Source of the DNA: Amoebophrya sp. A120
Taxonomy: Eukaryota; Sar; Dinophyceae; Syndiniales; Amoebophryaceae
DNA length: 64,000 nt
Direction of reading: 5' to 3'
Assembly (NCBI GenBank): GCA_905178155.1
Contig: CAJINV010000002.1
Span: 3,725,838-3,789,837 of the forward strand
Shown here: positions 47,201 to 57,800 of the stretch, piece by piece
Numbering within the stretch: the stretch's first letter is position 1
Layout: each line of letters opens with the position of its first letter
Notes under the pieces: model-generated
The model's input: the letters and a program-made list of their open reading frames with translations, nothing else
What the model was told of the DNA's origin: nothing
The model's database searches: none
Translations under genes and position numbers: made by a program

Positions 47201-49447
47201 TCTGCCATGCTAGGTCTGCACTGCAGACCTCACGGGTCATGGAAAACCTGCATGACAAGCTCTCCACTCTTCCAGACCCAGACATATTTGTGTTCCATAG
47301 TCGATTCCGCCGTAGACGGCAGATTTCAGAAATATCACACAGAAAAAAACTGGCAGGTCATATTTGTAATGCAAAAACAAATAGACAAAAAAATTTGCAT
47401 TGCATATCCTAAACGGCATGCTATGAGGCCGCCCCTGACAGATTTTTCTGTGTATTTATTTTTGCATTACAAATCTGCCCTGCCAGCTTTTTTCTGTGGG
47501 ATAAGAAACTGTGCGTTCTTGAGACCCGCGTGCATGGTTTCCAGATGCTGAGTATGGATTGCAAAAGTGTCTGGGTCTGGAAAGGATGTAACTTGTCGTG
47601 CTAAATCTGAATCATGTCAAAATCTGTGTTGCATGATTACCAAAAGCTGTCCACTTTTGACCTAATCGAGAGGCAGTTTCTCCTGCAGGATAGGCATGCT
47701 AGAACTCTCACAGAATCTGTCACGCTGTGTCCTACAAATTAGACCTCACGGGTCACGGAAAACCTGCATGACAAGCCTGGCATTCTTCCAGACATCCAGG
47801 GATTTTTGCATGTGATACTGGGCGAGATTGGAGACGGAGGAGTTTGAGGTGGTATCGGAAGCTACTTCGTATCCTTTGGAAAAACGTCCCGACCCCTTGG
47901 TCAAGTTGGGAAATCTGCAAGACAAATCAACAAGCTTTGGCTGCTGCGCATGACAAGTTTGGCCTCGTAGTGCGCTCCTGTTTAGGTAGTTTAGCAGCAT
48001 CACAGATGTAGCGCATGATGCTGATTGGAGCATAACAAAATCCAAAACACGGCTAGAAATTGCTTCTTATGGGGCTCCGCATGAGAGACATTCACATTCT
48101 CACCATGCAGATTTGCATCACAACTCTGGGGTGGGGACGTCTTTACACGGGATACTTCGCTGTTGCTGTTTTCTGGGATCACGATGATGTTTTTATTCCC
48201 GACATAGTCTCTATGGGAGTGTCAGGATCGAAATCGTCACTGTTGAAATAATTTGTGATGCGCAAAACGGATACCAGTTGGCGCCTAGTTTTCAAGTGGC
48301 GCATGACAAATTTTCCTGGCCTCTAAAGTAAGTCTGTCATGCTGTTTCGGGCAAAAGGGCTCCCCTCTGTCATGCTAATCAGCAACCCAATTCTCGACCC
48401 TTGCCAGCACTACAATCTGCCACCCTTGCGTCCTCTGCAATAGTGCCAGTCTCTGAGTTGCATTTTATGCATGGCAAACCATTTCAACTTTGACGATTTC
48501 GATCCTGACACTTCCATAGTCTCCCGGCGCCGCGTCTTGCTTCAAGGTAACGGCGTTTAGGTCAATTGCGGGTTTTGATGTATCGTCGTAATTCATCTCC
48601 GTCGATCCGGGGCTGCTTGTTCCCGGGACCGCGGGGGCAGCAGCTCCGCGGGGGCTACTCGTCGGCGTGTTGAACTTGTTGCTGCCAGGTTTCGACGACG
48701 CTCCACCATCGGTAGCACTGCCACTACTCCCCGCCACCTTAGGCGTTTTTATCCAAGGAAAAAAGTATTAGTTTCTTTTGTAGTGAGTTCAGCATCACAA
48801 ACTTGCCTTGCATGTCAGAGAAAATTTGCAATGCAGTGATCATAAGGCAAAACACAAACAAAACGAGGCTCGAAAGCATTTTGTGCATGGCAAAGGCTCT
48901 CTGTGATGCTTGTCCCGCAACACAATGTGTAACTGTAACACTTTTTTCCTTGGATAGTTTTCTGCTTTTCCTTAATCCGCGTGATCATCTCGGTGTAAGA
49001 CCGTGCGGAATCGTACTCAACACTACTCTATGAAATGCAAATGTGTCTGGGTCTGGAAGGTTGGAACTTGTAATGCTGTCTTTGGATTCCAAAAAACTCT
49101 GTACTGCATGACCAGCAACAGAAGTCCAGTTTGTGTTTTTACGCGGAGAGTGCATTTCTCATGCGGGATAGGCATTAGGAACAAGCCCTCTAAAAATCTG
49201 TGATGCTAGCTCATGCATTACAGGCATCAGGGATGATACAGAATCTGCATGACAAACCTGGCAATTTTCCAGACCCAGACGCATTTGCATTTGATATGCT
49301 CGTTGGTGTCGTCGCCACGGAAATGACCGACGTTCCGGTGGAGATCGCAGTGGGCGATTTTGCGTTCTGACTTTTGTCCTTCTTTACACGGGCTGCAGAT
49401 ATGGCTATGAAAAGGAAAAAACAAACCGTGCTAGCGTCTCTTTCCAT
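44231..49447 (-). CDS. VIT1: Gene 6: vacuolar iron transporter (VIT/CCC1 family)
   Basis: Members move Fe2+ (or Mn2+) from cytosol into a vacuole in exchange for protons. About 430 residues; ATG at 49445-49447 followed by a signal-like start (ERDASTVCFFLFIAISAA) and a Ser/Thr/Pro-rich extension of about 150 residues not usual in the family. Then the complete VIT fold: TM1 AVYGGIDGVITTFSII with the conserved Asp, TM2 TLGIANVLADGFSMGFGDF, the cytosolic metal-binding helices (KAEMVEMLREREQMEEDDA, FIDNMMRYEL), TM3 NGVATFWSFLVFGALPLY, TM4 IVACVVSAVALFCVGA, TM5 TLLNGAVAGTLSYFVG; TGA at 44231-44233. Exons (33-231 bases) join in frame across 15 introners with no GT-AG intron needed. Gene 7 ends 14 bases upstream of this start. 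Confidence 0.94.
44266..44558. mobile_element. Introner 53, family G
   Basis: Starts TATAGAAGTGTCAGAATCG, ends CGATCCTGACGCCTCCATA; duplication CGCAA exact. It lies in the last transmembrane exon of gene 6 (VGFAFEQM). Confidence 0.92.
44630..44918. mobile_element. Introner 54, family C
   Basis: Starts TATCCTGAGGAAAAAAAATC (a tip usual in family B), ends TTTTTCAACTGGATA; flanks TTGGC/ATGGA. Excision gives WDKILQNGLFT. Confidence 0.85.
45114..45360. mobile_element. Introner 55, family C
   Basis: Starts TATTGTGAGGAAAAATCC, ends TTATTTTCATTGTAATA; duplication GTTGC exact. Excision gives NGVATFWSFLV, the expected start of VIT TM3. Confidence 0.92.
45421..45692. mobile_element. Introner 56, family B
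   Basis: Starts TATCCTATGTAAAAACG, ends CGTTTTTACACAGGATA; duplication TCAGT/TCAGC. Excision gives MRYELNLEAE. Confidence 0.9.
45731..45995. mobile_element. Introner 57, family A
   Basis: Starts TATTAACTGC, ends GCAATCCATA; duplication GATGC exact. Excision gives KYEHLFIDNMM. Confidence 0.93.
46093..46345. mobile_element. Introner 58, family H
   Basis: Starts TATAACGCGCTCAGC, ends TGAGCGGGTTATA; duplication TTCTC/CTCTC. Inner arms AACGTTACAATAGA and CTATTGTAACGTT pair. Excision gives PEHEKAEMVEM. Confidence 0.92.
46466..46742. mobile_element. Introner 59, family A variant
   Basis: Starts TATCCATTGCAAATATCC, ends TTGCAGTGCATA; duplication CCGCT exact. The core reads CCCTGGA instead of TGTCTGG. 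Excision gives NVLADGFSMGFG. Confidence 0.92.
46802..46977. mobile_element. Introner 60, family J
   Basis: Starts TATCACACAGAAAAGAGC, ends GCTTTTTTCTCTCAGATA; duplication CCCCG exact. Inner TTTGTAATGCAAAAA pairs with its inverse. Excision gives SSAHGAHLSYG. Confidence 0.92.
47026..47299. mobile_element. Introner 61, family A variant
   Basis: Starts TATGCATGGCAAATATCC, ends TTTGTGTTCCATA; duplication GTCAA/GTCGA. Excision gives GGIDGVITTF, the VIT TM1 signature. Confidence 0.92.
47333..47503. mobile_element. Introner 62, family J
   Basis: Starts TATCACACAGAAAAAAAC, ends CTTTTTTCTGTGGGATA; duplication AGAAA exact. Only 33 coding bases separate it from introner 61. Confidence 0.92.
47553..47817. 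mobile_element. Introner 63, family A
   Basis: Starts TATGGATTGC, ends GCATGTGATA; duplication CTGAG/CTGGG. Excision gives NLAQHLETMHA. Confidence 0.9.
47870..48154. mobile_element. Introner 64, family B
   Basis: Starts TATCCTTTGGAAAAACG, ends CGTCTTTACACGGGATA; duplication CTTCG exact. Excision gives NSNSEVASDTT. Confidence 0.93.
48212..48518. mobile_element. Introner 65, family G
   Basis: Starts TATGGGAGTGTCAGGATCG, ends GATCCTGACACTTCCATA; duplication GTCTC exact. Excision gives APGDYVGNKN. Confidence 0.93.
48750..48956. mobile_element. Introner 66, family I
   Basis: Starts TATCCAAGGAAAAAAGT, ends ACTTTTTTCCTTGGATA; duplication GTTTT exact. Excision gives KEKQKTPKVAG. Confidence 0.92.
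49029..49296. mobile_element. Introner 67, family A
   Basis: Starts TATGAAATGC, ends GCATTTGATA; duplication TACTC/TGCTC. Excision gives TPTSSVEYDSA. Confidence 0.9.
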
Positions 49448-49461
49448 GGGGAACAATTTGA

Positions 49462-50747
49462 TTACTTCCACGGAAGTGTAGTAGCTATGCATGGCCAGCA
49501 CAGTGTGGCTTTTTCTCTTTCTTCATCTGCAAAACTAACAAGTTTACGAACATGCTGTTCTATTAAAAAAAAAGCGTCACTAGCACAGTCTTGTTCCTGG
49601 ATAGTCGATCTGCTATTTCTCCTATAATTTTTACTATCTATACGAAGTGGGTTATCGTCCGAAAAAACTGCTCTTTCACTGTGACCAACATCAATCAATG
49701 TACAAGATTTGCATGACAACCCCGGGCTAGTACACATGACAAGAAGATTCTTCCATGTGTTGCTGTTCCACCTCCGTCAGGGAAGACGAATATTAGAACA
49801 TGTGGAAAATAAACAAATGCCCCTCCTTGTTGCATTTACAGCAAAACAATCATGTGCGATGTGTTGCAGTTGTCTCTACTGCATCTTCACAAGTGCGCAG
49901 TGAAACAGTGTTTATTTCGTGCGATATATCTTGGTCGACCCATCCGGGAATTCCTGCTGAATGTATTTTTCCTTCTTCTTATCATGTGGAAAAACGTCCC
50001 CACCCTAGGCTTGTCCTGCTCATATGTGCATGCCCAGAGTTTTTTGATATGTGTATGCTCAGTTCGTCCCAACATTTTGAGGACTACGGAGTGGAGACGT
50101 GTTTGCGAATCGGATACTTTTTGTGCTTTACTTTCGCTGCATACGAGCTGTTTGTTGTACCGTCGTCAATACTGCGACACTCCTCTTCACACTCTTGAAA
50201 CGAAACTTGTATCACTATGAAATCATGCGCCCCCGCCACAGAAGAACAAAGAAATGGCTGCGAGGCTCCCAATGAGGTTTCATCAGCAATGGAAACTGCT
50301 GCATGGGCCGCCGTGCAAGTCAGTACCTATATCAGCATGACCAGTTCCATTCAACCCAGAATATTAGCGAAAGCCTGTGCAGCTGCACAGCGCCGCAGGA
50401 CAAGTATAGAAGCGTGGTCTGTATTTACTAAAGTCTTCTGGAGCGGAGCTGCACAATGCCTTCCTGCAATGCAAAGCGTATTTGTGTATACAAATCCAGC
50501 ATCAGAAGTTCCGTTTCAGTATGGGGAGGGGGCATTTTTCATTTTGATAGGGAGGTCCTCCGCCGGTTCTTCACTTCTCTCGTCGACATTGTCCAAGGTC
50601 TTTATGTTTGCTCTTGCTACAAGATCTGGGGTAGAACTAGAGGGTGTGTTAGCATTGAGCGAGATAAAATTATGAGCGGGGGTTGAATTAATATCGAGCG
50701 CCGGAGACCGACTCTCCATCGTTGAGGTAGTGGAAGACGAGCTCATG
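49462..50747 (-). CDS. Gene 7: small uncharacterised protein
   Basis: About 170 residues by frame joining; ATG at 50745-50747 (MSSSSTTSTMESRSPALD), TAA at 49462-49464. A Ser/Asn/Thr-rich N-terminus is followed by FQECEEECRSIDDG, charged KVKHKKEKYIQQEF, and a C-terminal part FFLIEQHVRKLVSFADEE. Exons 50550-50747, 50117-50209, 49927-49979 and 49462-49652; three introners separate them, two with worn duplications, so two junctions rest on frame alone. The stop lies 14 bases before the ATG of gene 6 on the same strand, so it could also be a 5' part of that transcript. No family recognised. Confidence 0.55.
49653..49926. mobile_element. Introner 68, family E
   Basis: Starts TATCGTCCGAAAAAACTG, ends CAGTGTTTATTTCGTGCGATA with TTCACTGT/CAGTGAAA arms inside. 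Flanks TGGGT/TATCT do not match. Longer than other family E copies. Confidence 0.7.
49980..50116. mobile_element. Introner 69, family B, internally deleted
   Basis: Starts TATCATGTGGAAAAACG, ends CGTGTTTGCGAATCGGATA; duplication CTTCT/CTTTT. At 137 bp it is half the family length. Excision gives VKHKKEKYIQQ. Confidence 0.82.
50210..50549. mobile_element. Introner 70, family C
   Basis: The right arm GGGGAGGGGGCATTTTTC and end ATTTTGATA are clear. The left arm TATCACTATGAAATCATGCG is diverged. No convincing duplication; the junction EEPAEDQVSFQEC is chosen by frame. Confidence 0.65.
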
Positions 50748-51816
50748 CTGTTTCGAATCAAAATGGCTAGAAGCCGGGTCGTAAGAGAAAATAAAAGTGT
50801 GCTGATGGTTGTTGTACTTTATCACATTAAGAGCAGGGGTAGACTTATTACTTGTATCAACGTACCAAAAACAGCGCTGGTTTGAAGGCAAAGCTGCTCT
50901 TGTTTAGGTAAAGAAGATAAAACCTGTCAGCCCGATCCAATAGTAGCAGTATGGGGGAATACACGAAGAATCTTTGAGTGAGAAATCTTCATAACATGGG
51001 GCGGTGGTTTCACAAATTCGCATCGGAGAAGTATTTCAACTACAACACTGATAGAAAGAAGGAAACAAGGGCAGCACTACATAGGGCGGGTAGGATAAAA
51101 CTTACGTGTTAGCTAAGCTACTTACAACAACGAGGTCGTTGCGAAGATTTACGACAAATTATTTCCTGAGGACTCCTGTCGACGAAAATTGAGTTTGTCA
51201 TGCGATGATGAATCATACTTGACATGACGACTATGCAGCATTGACTTTGACAGCGACCTAGATTTTTTCAACAAATGTACTAGTCCACTCTCCAGAGAAG
51301 TCAGAACTCTGTACTATCACTTCATCTCCACAAACAACAGAATCAGATTGACCGACCTGAGAAAGCGTCATGCGAGTCACGACATTATTACATCGGTGGC
51401 ATGAAATAGAAGAACACGATCAAAATCCTGTTCTGAAAAAAAACTCAATCTGCTCGTGGTTCTTGTAGAGCTGTCTTATGTACTTTCTCAAGCAGCACAA
51501 ATCGCAGCTCCAAAATCGAGAGAAATATCTTTTTACCGCCTCTGCCTACAAGCGTGTCTATGGGGGTACATATTTGCAATTTTCCTGACATAATTTTCAC
51601 TTCCGTCCTTTCTACTGGTAAAACTTTTGAAACGAGGTGTCATTTTTTACTTGCGTAGTTACTAGGTCTACTGTTGAAACATTTTCACGATCACGACTTA
51701 TTTTGAAACATCATTATTTGTAATTATTTGGTTTCGTTCATTTCTACTTACTTACGAACTCACTCACACAACTTTTTCTGTCACTTTTATAAAGTTTTAT
51801 TGTCTCATACACGAGC
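50748..51816. other. Spacer between genes 7 and 8
   Basis: About 1.07 kb, AT-rich, no introner, no convincing frame and no repeat seen. Confidence 0.5.
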
Positions 51817-54800
51817 TCAGAATGGATCATACAAGCACAACACCAAATCACTCAATCTGCAGCTTCTCACACAGCTGCTCACTGTGTATGCATTGCAAAT
51901 ATGTCTGGGTCCGGAAAGTTGTGATGCTAATGTCCGAACGATACGTCGCAACTACCTGGATTTTTAGGGGGCCGCGCATGCCAGGTTATTTCTGAGCGGC
52001 TATGTCTAGCGTGAACCGCATGAAAAACGGCCTTTTTGCATCACAAACAAGTGGCACCACTGTAGCGCACCAAGCATGACAGATCTTTCTGTCTTGTCGC
52101 CCAAGCATGACAGACTTGCATTCTTCCAGACCTCCCAGACATGTTTGCAATGCATACTGTTCATGTTGGACCAATACTGAAACACATGGTACATGTAGCT
52201 TAAAATTCTCCGCTATCCTGAGTGCAAACGTCCCCACCCCATACTCAACATGGGCAATCTGCTACACAAATCCACAAGCTTTGGCGGTTGCGCATGACAA
52301 GTTTGGCCCCGTAGTGTAGTCCTGCTTAGCTCAATCAGCTGCATCACAGATCTAGCCCATTATGCTGATTGGAGCATTACAAATTCCAAAGCGCGACTAG
52401 ATAATGCTTCTCATGGGGCTCCGCATGACAAACATTTTGAGCATGCAGATTCGCATGACAACTATGGGGTGGGGACGTTTTTACATAGGATATCCGCTTT
52501 TTCTTGTTCACGATCTCGCGGTAAGTCGGCAACTTTCGCTATCCTGAGTAAAAACGGGACCCCCATGGTCATCAAGTTGCTGGGACGAACTCCGCAACAC
52601 AAATCCACAAGTTTTGGGCGACACGCAAAACAAGTTTCTTCCAGCATTGTAGTGCAGATTGGCAAGGACAGCCGCACTAGAAGAAAGCCGCCTCCTTATC
52701 CGGTCTGCAGCATTACACATGCCGAAACACGGTCTAGAATGCAACACGACTAGTTGTAAAAACGCCTCTCATTGGGATGCGCATTACCAGTTTTCCTGTA
52801 AATGCAAATCCGCATGACAACTCTACTGGGGTGTTTATGTACTGGAAAAGACCAAATTTAAACTACTGGGGTGGGGACGTTATATTTACTCATGATATTC
52901 GCTGCAACTCGTTCTGCATCGCTTTTTCGTCGTGGATCGACGCCCGCGTGCTCCGCCGCGTGGCTAGAGGGAGTCCGATATCCAATGTAAAAACGTCCCC
53001 AATCCAGATCTGCCAAGCAAATCTGCAAGCCTGAACACGTTTCTCATGCGCCGCTTCATGAGCAGCATTTTCTAAAATGCTACCTGGGAGTTCTTAGTCA
53101 TGCTAGACTCAGGATGGGGCGATCCATTTGTCATGCCGTTTTGCAGGATGAACAGGATTACACTACGAGCCCAAGGATGCTGTAATGCGCAACACACAAA
53201 GCTTGCTCGTTTCTTTCTGTAGCAAAGTGCCCATCTCGACTCTGGGGTCGTCGTGGGGACCTTTTCACACATGATATCCGGTAGTTCCAAAAGGTGCACC
53301 ACCGCCCCCATGATCTCCGGTCAACACCGACCGCCTCCCTGCAGCGGGGCCGTGCGCCCCTTCGTTGGGGGTTGCGTTGGGCGAAGTGGTACTACTAGAT
53401 CCGGGGAAGAAAACCGCGACCGACGACCGCCGCTTCTGCAGCGACCGGCGGCTAGACCGTTTGTCTGCGGGAGCAGGCGGTGGAGACCTATTACCGAGAC
53501 CGCTCTTGTGCTCCGTCTGTTTTCCCCGACCACCCGCTTTGCTGTTCGCCGGCACGTCTTGGCAACCGTGGCTTTTATTTCCCGCCGGCATGGCAACTAC
53601 TTTGCCAGGTTTCATTTTACTTACAGCGGCGGATGATGAATAAGAGGAATTGTCATTGCCCCGGCGCTTATTAACTGCAAATATGTCTGGGTCTGGAAAC
53701 TTGTAATGCTGATTTGTGAGTAGTGAACTCTCTGTCATGCACAGCCAAGCATGAGAAATCTTTGCGCGGCTTAGTGTTCTTGCGCTTTTCGCATGACAAA
53801 CTGCGTTTTGCATGACAAGCAAGAAGGTCTCGTCTTGGACACGCATCACAAACTCTTCAGTCGTGCCAGACCAGCATGACAAACCTTGCATCCTTCCAGA
53901 TATCCAGACATATTTGCATTGGATAGCGCTTGTGCTGGTTTCCTTTTTCTTCCAGTAAAGTGACCGCCGCTTGCATCGCTTTCGGACTGGTTTTATCAAG
54001 TGCAAAAATGTCTGGGTCTGGAAGAGTGCAAGATTTGTCATGCACATTTTGCATGACCCATGATGTCTGTGATGCCTGCCCTAGCATCACAAATTTGTGA
54101 GGGCTTTCTGATGCGTATCCTGCATGACAAATGCCCTCTCCGTGTAGCACAAAATCGAATCCTCTTGCTAGTCATGCAACACAGATTTTTTTAGAATCCG
54201 AAGACAGCATCAGAAGTTGCATCCTTCCAGACCCAGACATTTTTGCATTTGATAGGTTTCGCCCCCTCGCCGGACCTGCACCCGGGCACTGGTTCGGGGA
54301 CTGTTGGTTTTCGAAGCGGGAGTCGCGGCAGTTTTCGCTATGGAACGCAAATATGTCTGGATCTGGAAGGTTGCAGCTTGTGATGCTGTCTTTGGAAGGT
54401 AAAAATAATCTGTATTGCATGACCTTATTTACCCCTCAACCACTATATCCCCTTTACGACCACTACCTCAGGTAGGATCTCGGGGGAAAAGGGTCAAGCT
54501 CTAACGGGGGTCGGACCCGAGTGGAACCGTTAGAGTGGCTGCATGTCCTGGTCGACTCCGGAGATTCCAAGAGCACGGTCACGTTTCCAGCGGTAAACCA
54601 GGCAAAACACGAGGAACAGACAAAGACGAGAGACAGGGGCAGAGCCTATGGATTGCTGGGGTCTCCTGCAGCAGAACTAAAAAAACGTCGCTATGCGACT
54701 GGACTGGGATCTCCTGCAGTCCACCAAATGCCCTTTTTGAAAGCCGGGAAAGGGACCCCACCTAAAACTAGAGCCAAGAAGCAAACAGAAAGCGACCCAC

Positions 54801-57800
54801 GACGTGCGAGAAGCCGACGCTCCACTCCGAACCGCCGCTCTGCGAGCCCTCACCGAAGCGCTCCAAAAAGACTCTCCAGCCGAAACGACACCCCAGAAGC
54901 GACCAGGAGAGAACGACCGGCGACAACGACCACCTACACCCACCGCACGAAACAACGACGCTTTGATCTCGTTGTTTGCATTTTCCGTCGTACTACTCAC
55001 CTTCGTACCCGCGTCGGCGACCTTTTGTGTGTATGATGTTTATTTTGTGCCGCTATCTCTTCTATATTCAAAGCACCAAAAAAAACTTCTTTCCTACTGA
55101 TTCGCTTTTGAACTGCACTTGGCTTCTCATGTCATCTACTGTTCATCATTTTTTTTTCTTCTATTTTTTTTCGTCTAGGCCTGGCTTGTTTTACTGAGGC
55201 TCTTGTTGCTAGACACACAGCATAATATGACGATCAGCAGTCCGCTAGAAGATCATCTTCTTCGTCCTCCACCGGCCCGCTACTCTCTTCTTCCGCATCG
55301 TGCATAATTGCATCTCCATCTGCATCATAACTTTCCTGTTTTGCGCCTCCCTCAGTAATCCTGCATGACCAGCAAGAGGAGTTCAGTTCGTGCTACGCGG
55401 AGTGGGCGTTTCGCATGCGGAATACGCATCAGAAGGCCCGTCAAAAATCTGTGATGCTAGGTCATATTACAGGCATCATGGGTTAAGCAAAATATGCATG
55501 ACAAACTTGCATTCTTCCAGACCCAGACATTTTTGCATTTGATATTCGCAGTGGTTTCCCCAAATTCCTTTTCCCAATCCCTTTCCTTCATGCTCTTCGT
55601 CTTCATAAAATCCAGAAACGCCTCCTGCTCCGTTTGCTTCTTCATATCGCAAGAAAAAACTGCTTCACTGTAATGCAGAAACTGTATCTGAGAAGTGTTT
55701 GTCTTGCTACACAGGCCGCAAGACACTAGATTTTTAGATGTGTTTTCCCTTAGGAATCTCGCATGGCAAATTTTCTCTGTGATGTAGAACAAGCTTGTGA
55801 TGCAAAATAACTTGCAAAATCCTTACAGTAAACACTTTTTTCGTACGATACTTCAGTTCCGTATCGGAGTAAGCCGCTGCTTTTCGCTTGATCCGCCCCT
55901 TGCGCTTGTCCGTGATGTCTTTTTTGATCTATCAAATGCAAAAATGTCTGGGTCTGGAAACTTGTGACGCTAGAATGTGGATGATGGAAAGAGTTCCGAA
56001 TGCAACCCGGCGTGACAACTTTCCAGAACGCTCTCTCATAGGCAATCCGCATGAGAAATTGCGTTTTTGCATGTACTTAGAGGTCGCGACTTTTGTTGGT
56101 AATGCAATACAGATTTTCTAGGTATGGAAAGCTAGCATTACAAGTTCCAACCTTCCAGACCCAGACATTTTTGCAATCCATATGATCATGGTCTGGACCA
56201 TTTTCGTCGTGCGGTCCTTGATCACAATCGACTTCGCCGATCTGCCCGCACCAAACATCGTGTCAAACTCATCGTCAACCTCTTTCGCGATGCACTTCAT
56301 GACGAAGCTCCGCTCCATGGAAAACTCGTCGGTCTCTGTATCCTGTGTAAAAACGTCCCCACGACCCCCAGAGTCGCGATGGGGATTTCGCAACACAAAC
56401 CTAGAAGCTTTTGCCGTTTCGCATGACAAATTTGGACTCGTAGTGTAGTGCTATTTGAGGCAGTGAAGACACATATGCAAATCGACTACCTCATTGTGGT
56501 TCCAGATCCAGCATCACAAACCTCCAGATAGCATTAGAAAAAAGCTCTCATGTCGGTGCTGCGCATGAGAAACATTTTAGGCATGCCACTTTGCATGACA
56601 AGTCTGCGGTCGTGGGGACGTTTTTGTAAATGATACTCTGGAAATAAGCGGTTGAAATCCTCCTGCATCCGCTTGGTCCTCCTAGACGTTCTGGGTGGGG
56701 AAGTAGAAATGGTTTTGGGAGACGATGATAATTTTACTGCATTCTGTGGTCCCCCTTTCTTCGCGTTGCTGCTCACTGCAAACCGCAGCTTCGACCAACT
56801 AGTAGCGCCGGCAGTTTTGTTGGTTGTCGCCGCGCTCGATGTTCCATTGGTTTTATTCATCTGCTGCTCGTTGGATACAATGTTGATCGGGCCAGGATTA
56901 CTATCTCCCCTGTTGAGCTATCCTGAGCAAAAACGTCTCCACCTCGTAGTCAACTTGGTAAATCTGCAACACAAATCGCCAAGCTTTGGGAGTTGTGCAT
57001 GACAAGTTTCCGTCTGTAGTATAGTGTTGCTTAGCAAGGCAAGCCGCATGAGAGAGCCAATTTCTGATTCTGTTTACAGCATTACAAATGCCAAATCAGA
57101 ATTGAAAATGCCTCTCATCATGGGGATGCGCATTACAAACGTTCCTGTCATTGCGTATTTGCATTACAGCTCTGGGGTGGGGACGTTTTTGCTGAGGATA
57201 TGAGCGTCGTATCGTTAATGCCATGATTCAAAATATCTTCTCCGTTCCTATTCCGCTCACCTCCCTCCAGTTTCTGCTTCAGCAGCAACCTTTCCGTCCT
57301 GCGTATCCTGTGCAAAAGTATCGCACTCGTATAAATGCATTACAGATTTCCTCAGCATGAGAAATAAAATTTGTAATGCGGATTCAGCTTGAGAACAAGA
57401 TTTGCAATGCGTGTTTGCGATTACTACGAGTACAATACTTTTGCACAGGATACTGCGCCGCACAAACCAATTCCGCTTGCGTCGCCACGAAGCCCGCTTT
57501 TGCTGCTCTATGACCTGCTCAAACGTTACAATCTCAAACGTTACAATAGAGTCTGGATTTTGTCTTGCATGAAGAGCATGAGAAACGTATGTAGAGTTGC
57601 GCCTTTCGCAATACAAATTTCGCTGGATATCAATGTGGTGTTGGGTGCCGAAACTTGTCATGCGCAAACCTATGGGACTACGGTAAGTCATGCACTTCCT
57701 GCATCACAGATTTCCATATTCTATTGTAACGTTTGAGATTGTAACACCTGAGCAAGTTATATGCTCCTCTTCCCGTTTCTGCGCTTCCTCGTGTTCCTAT

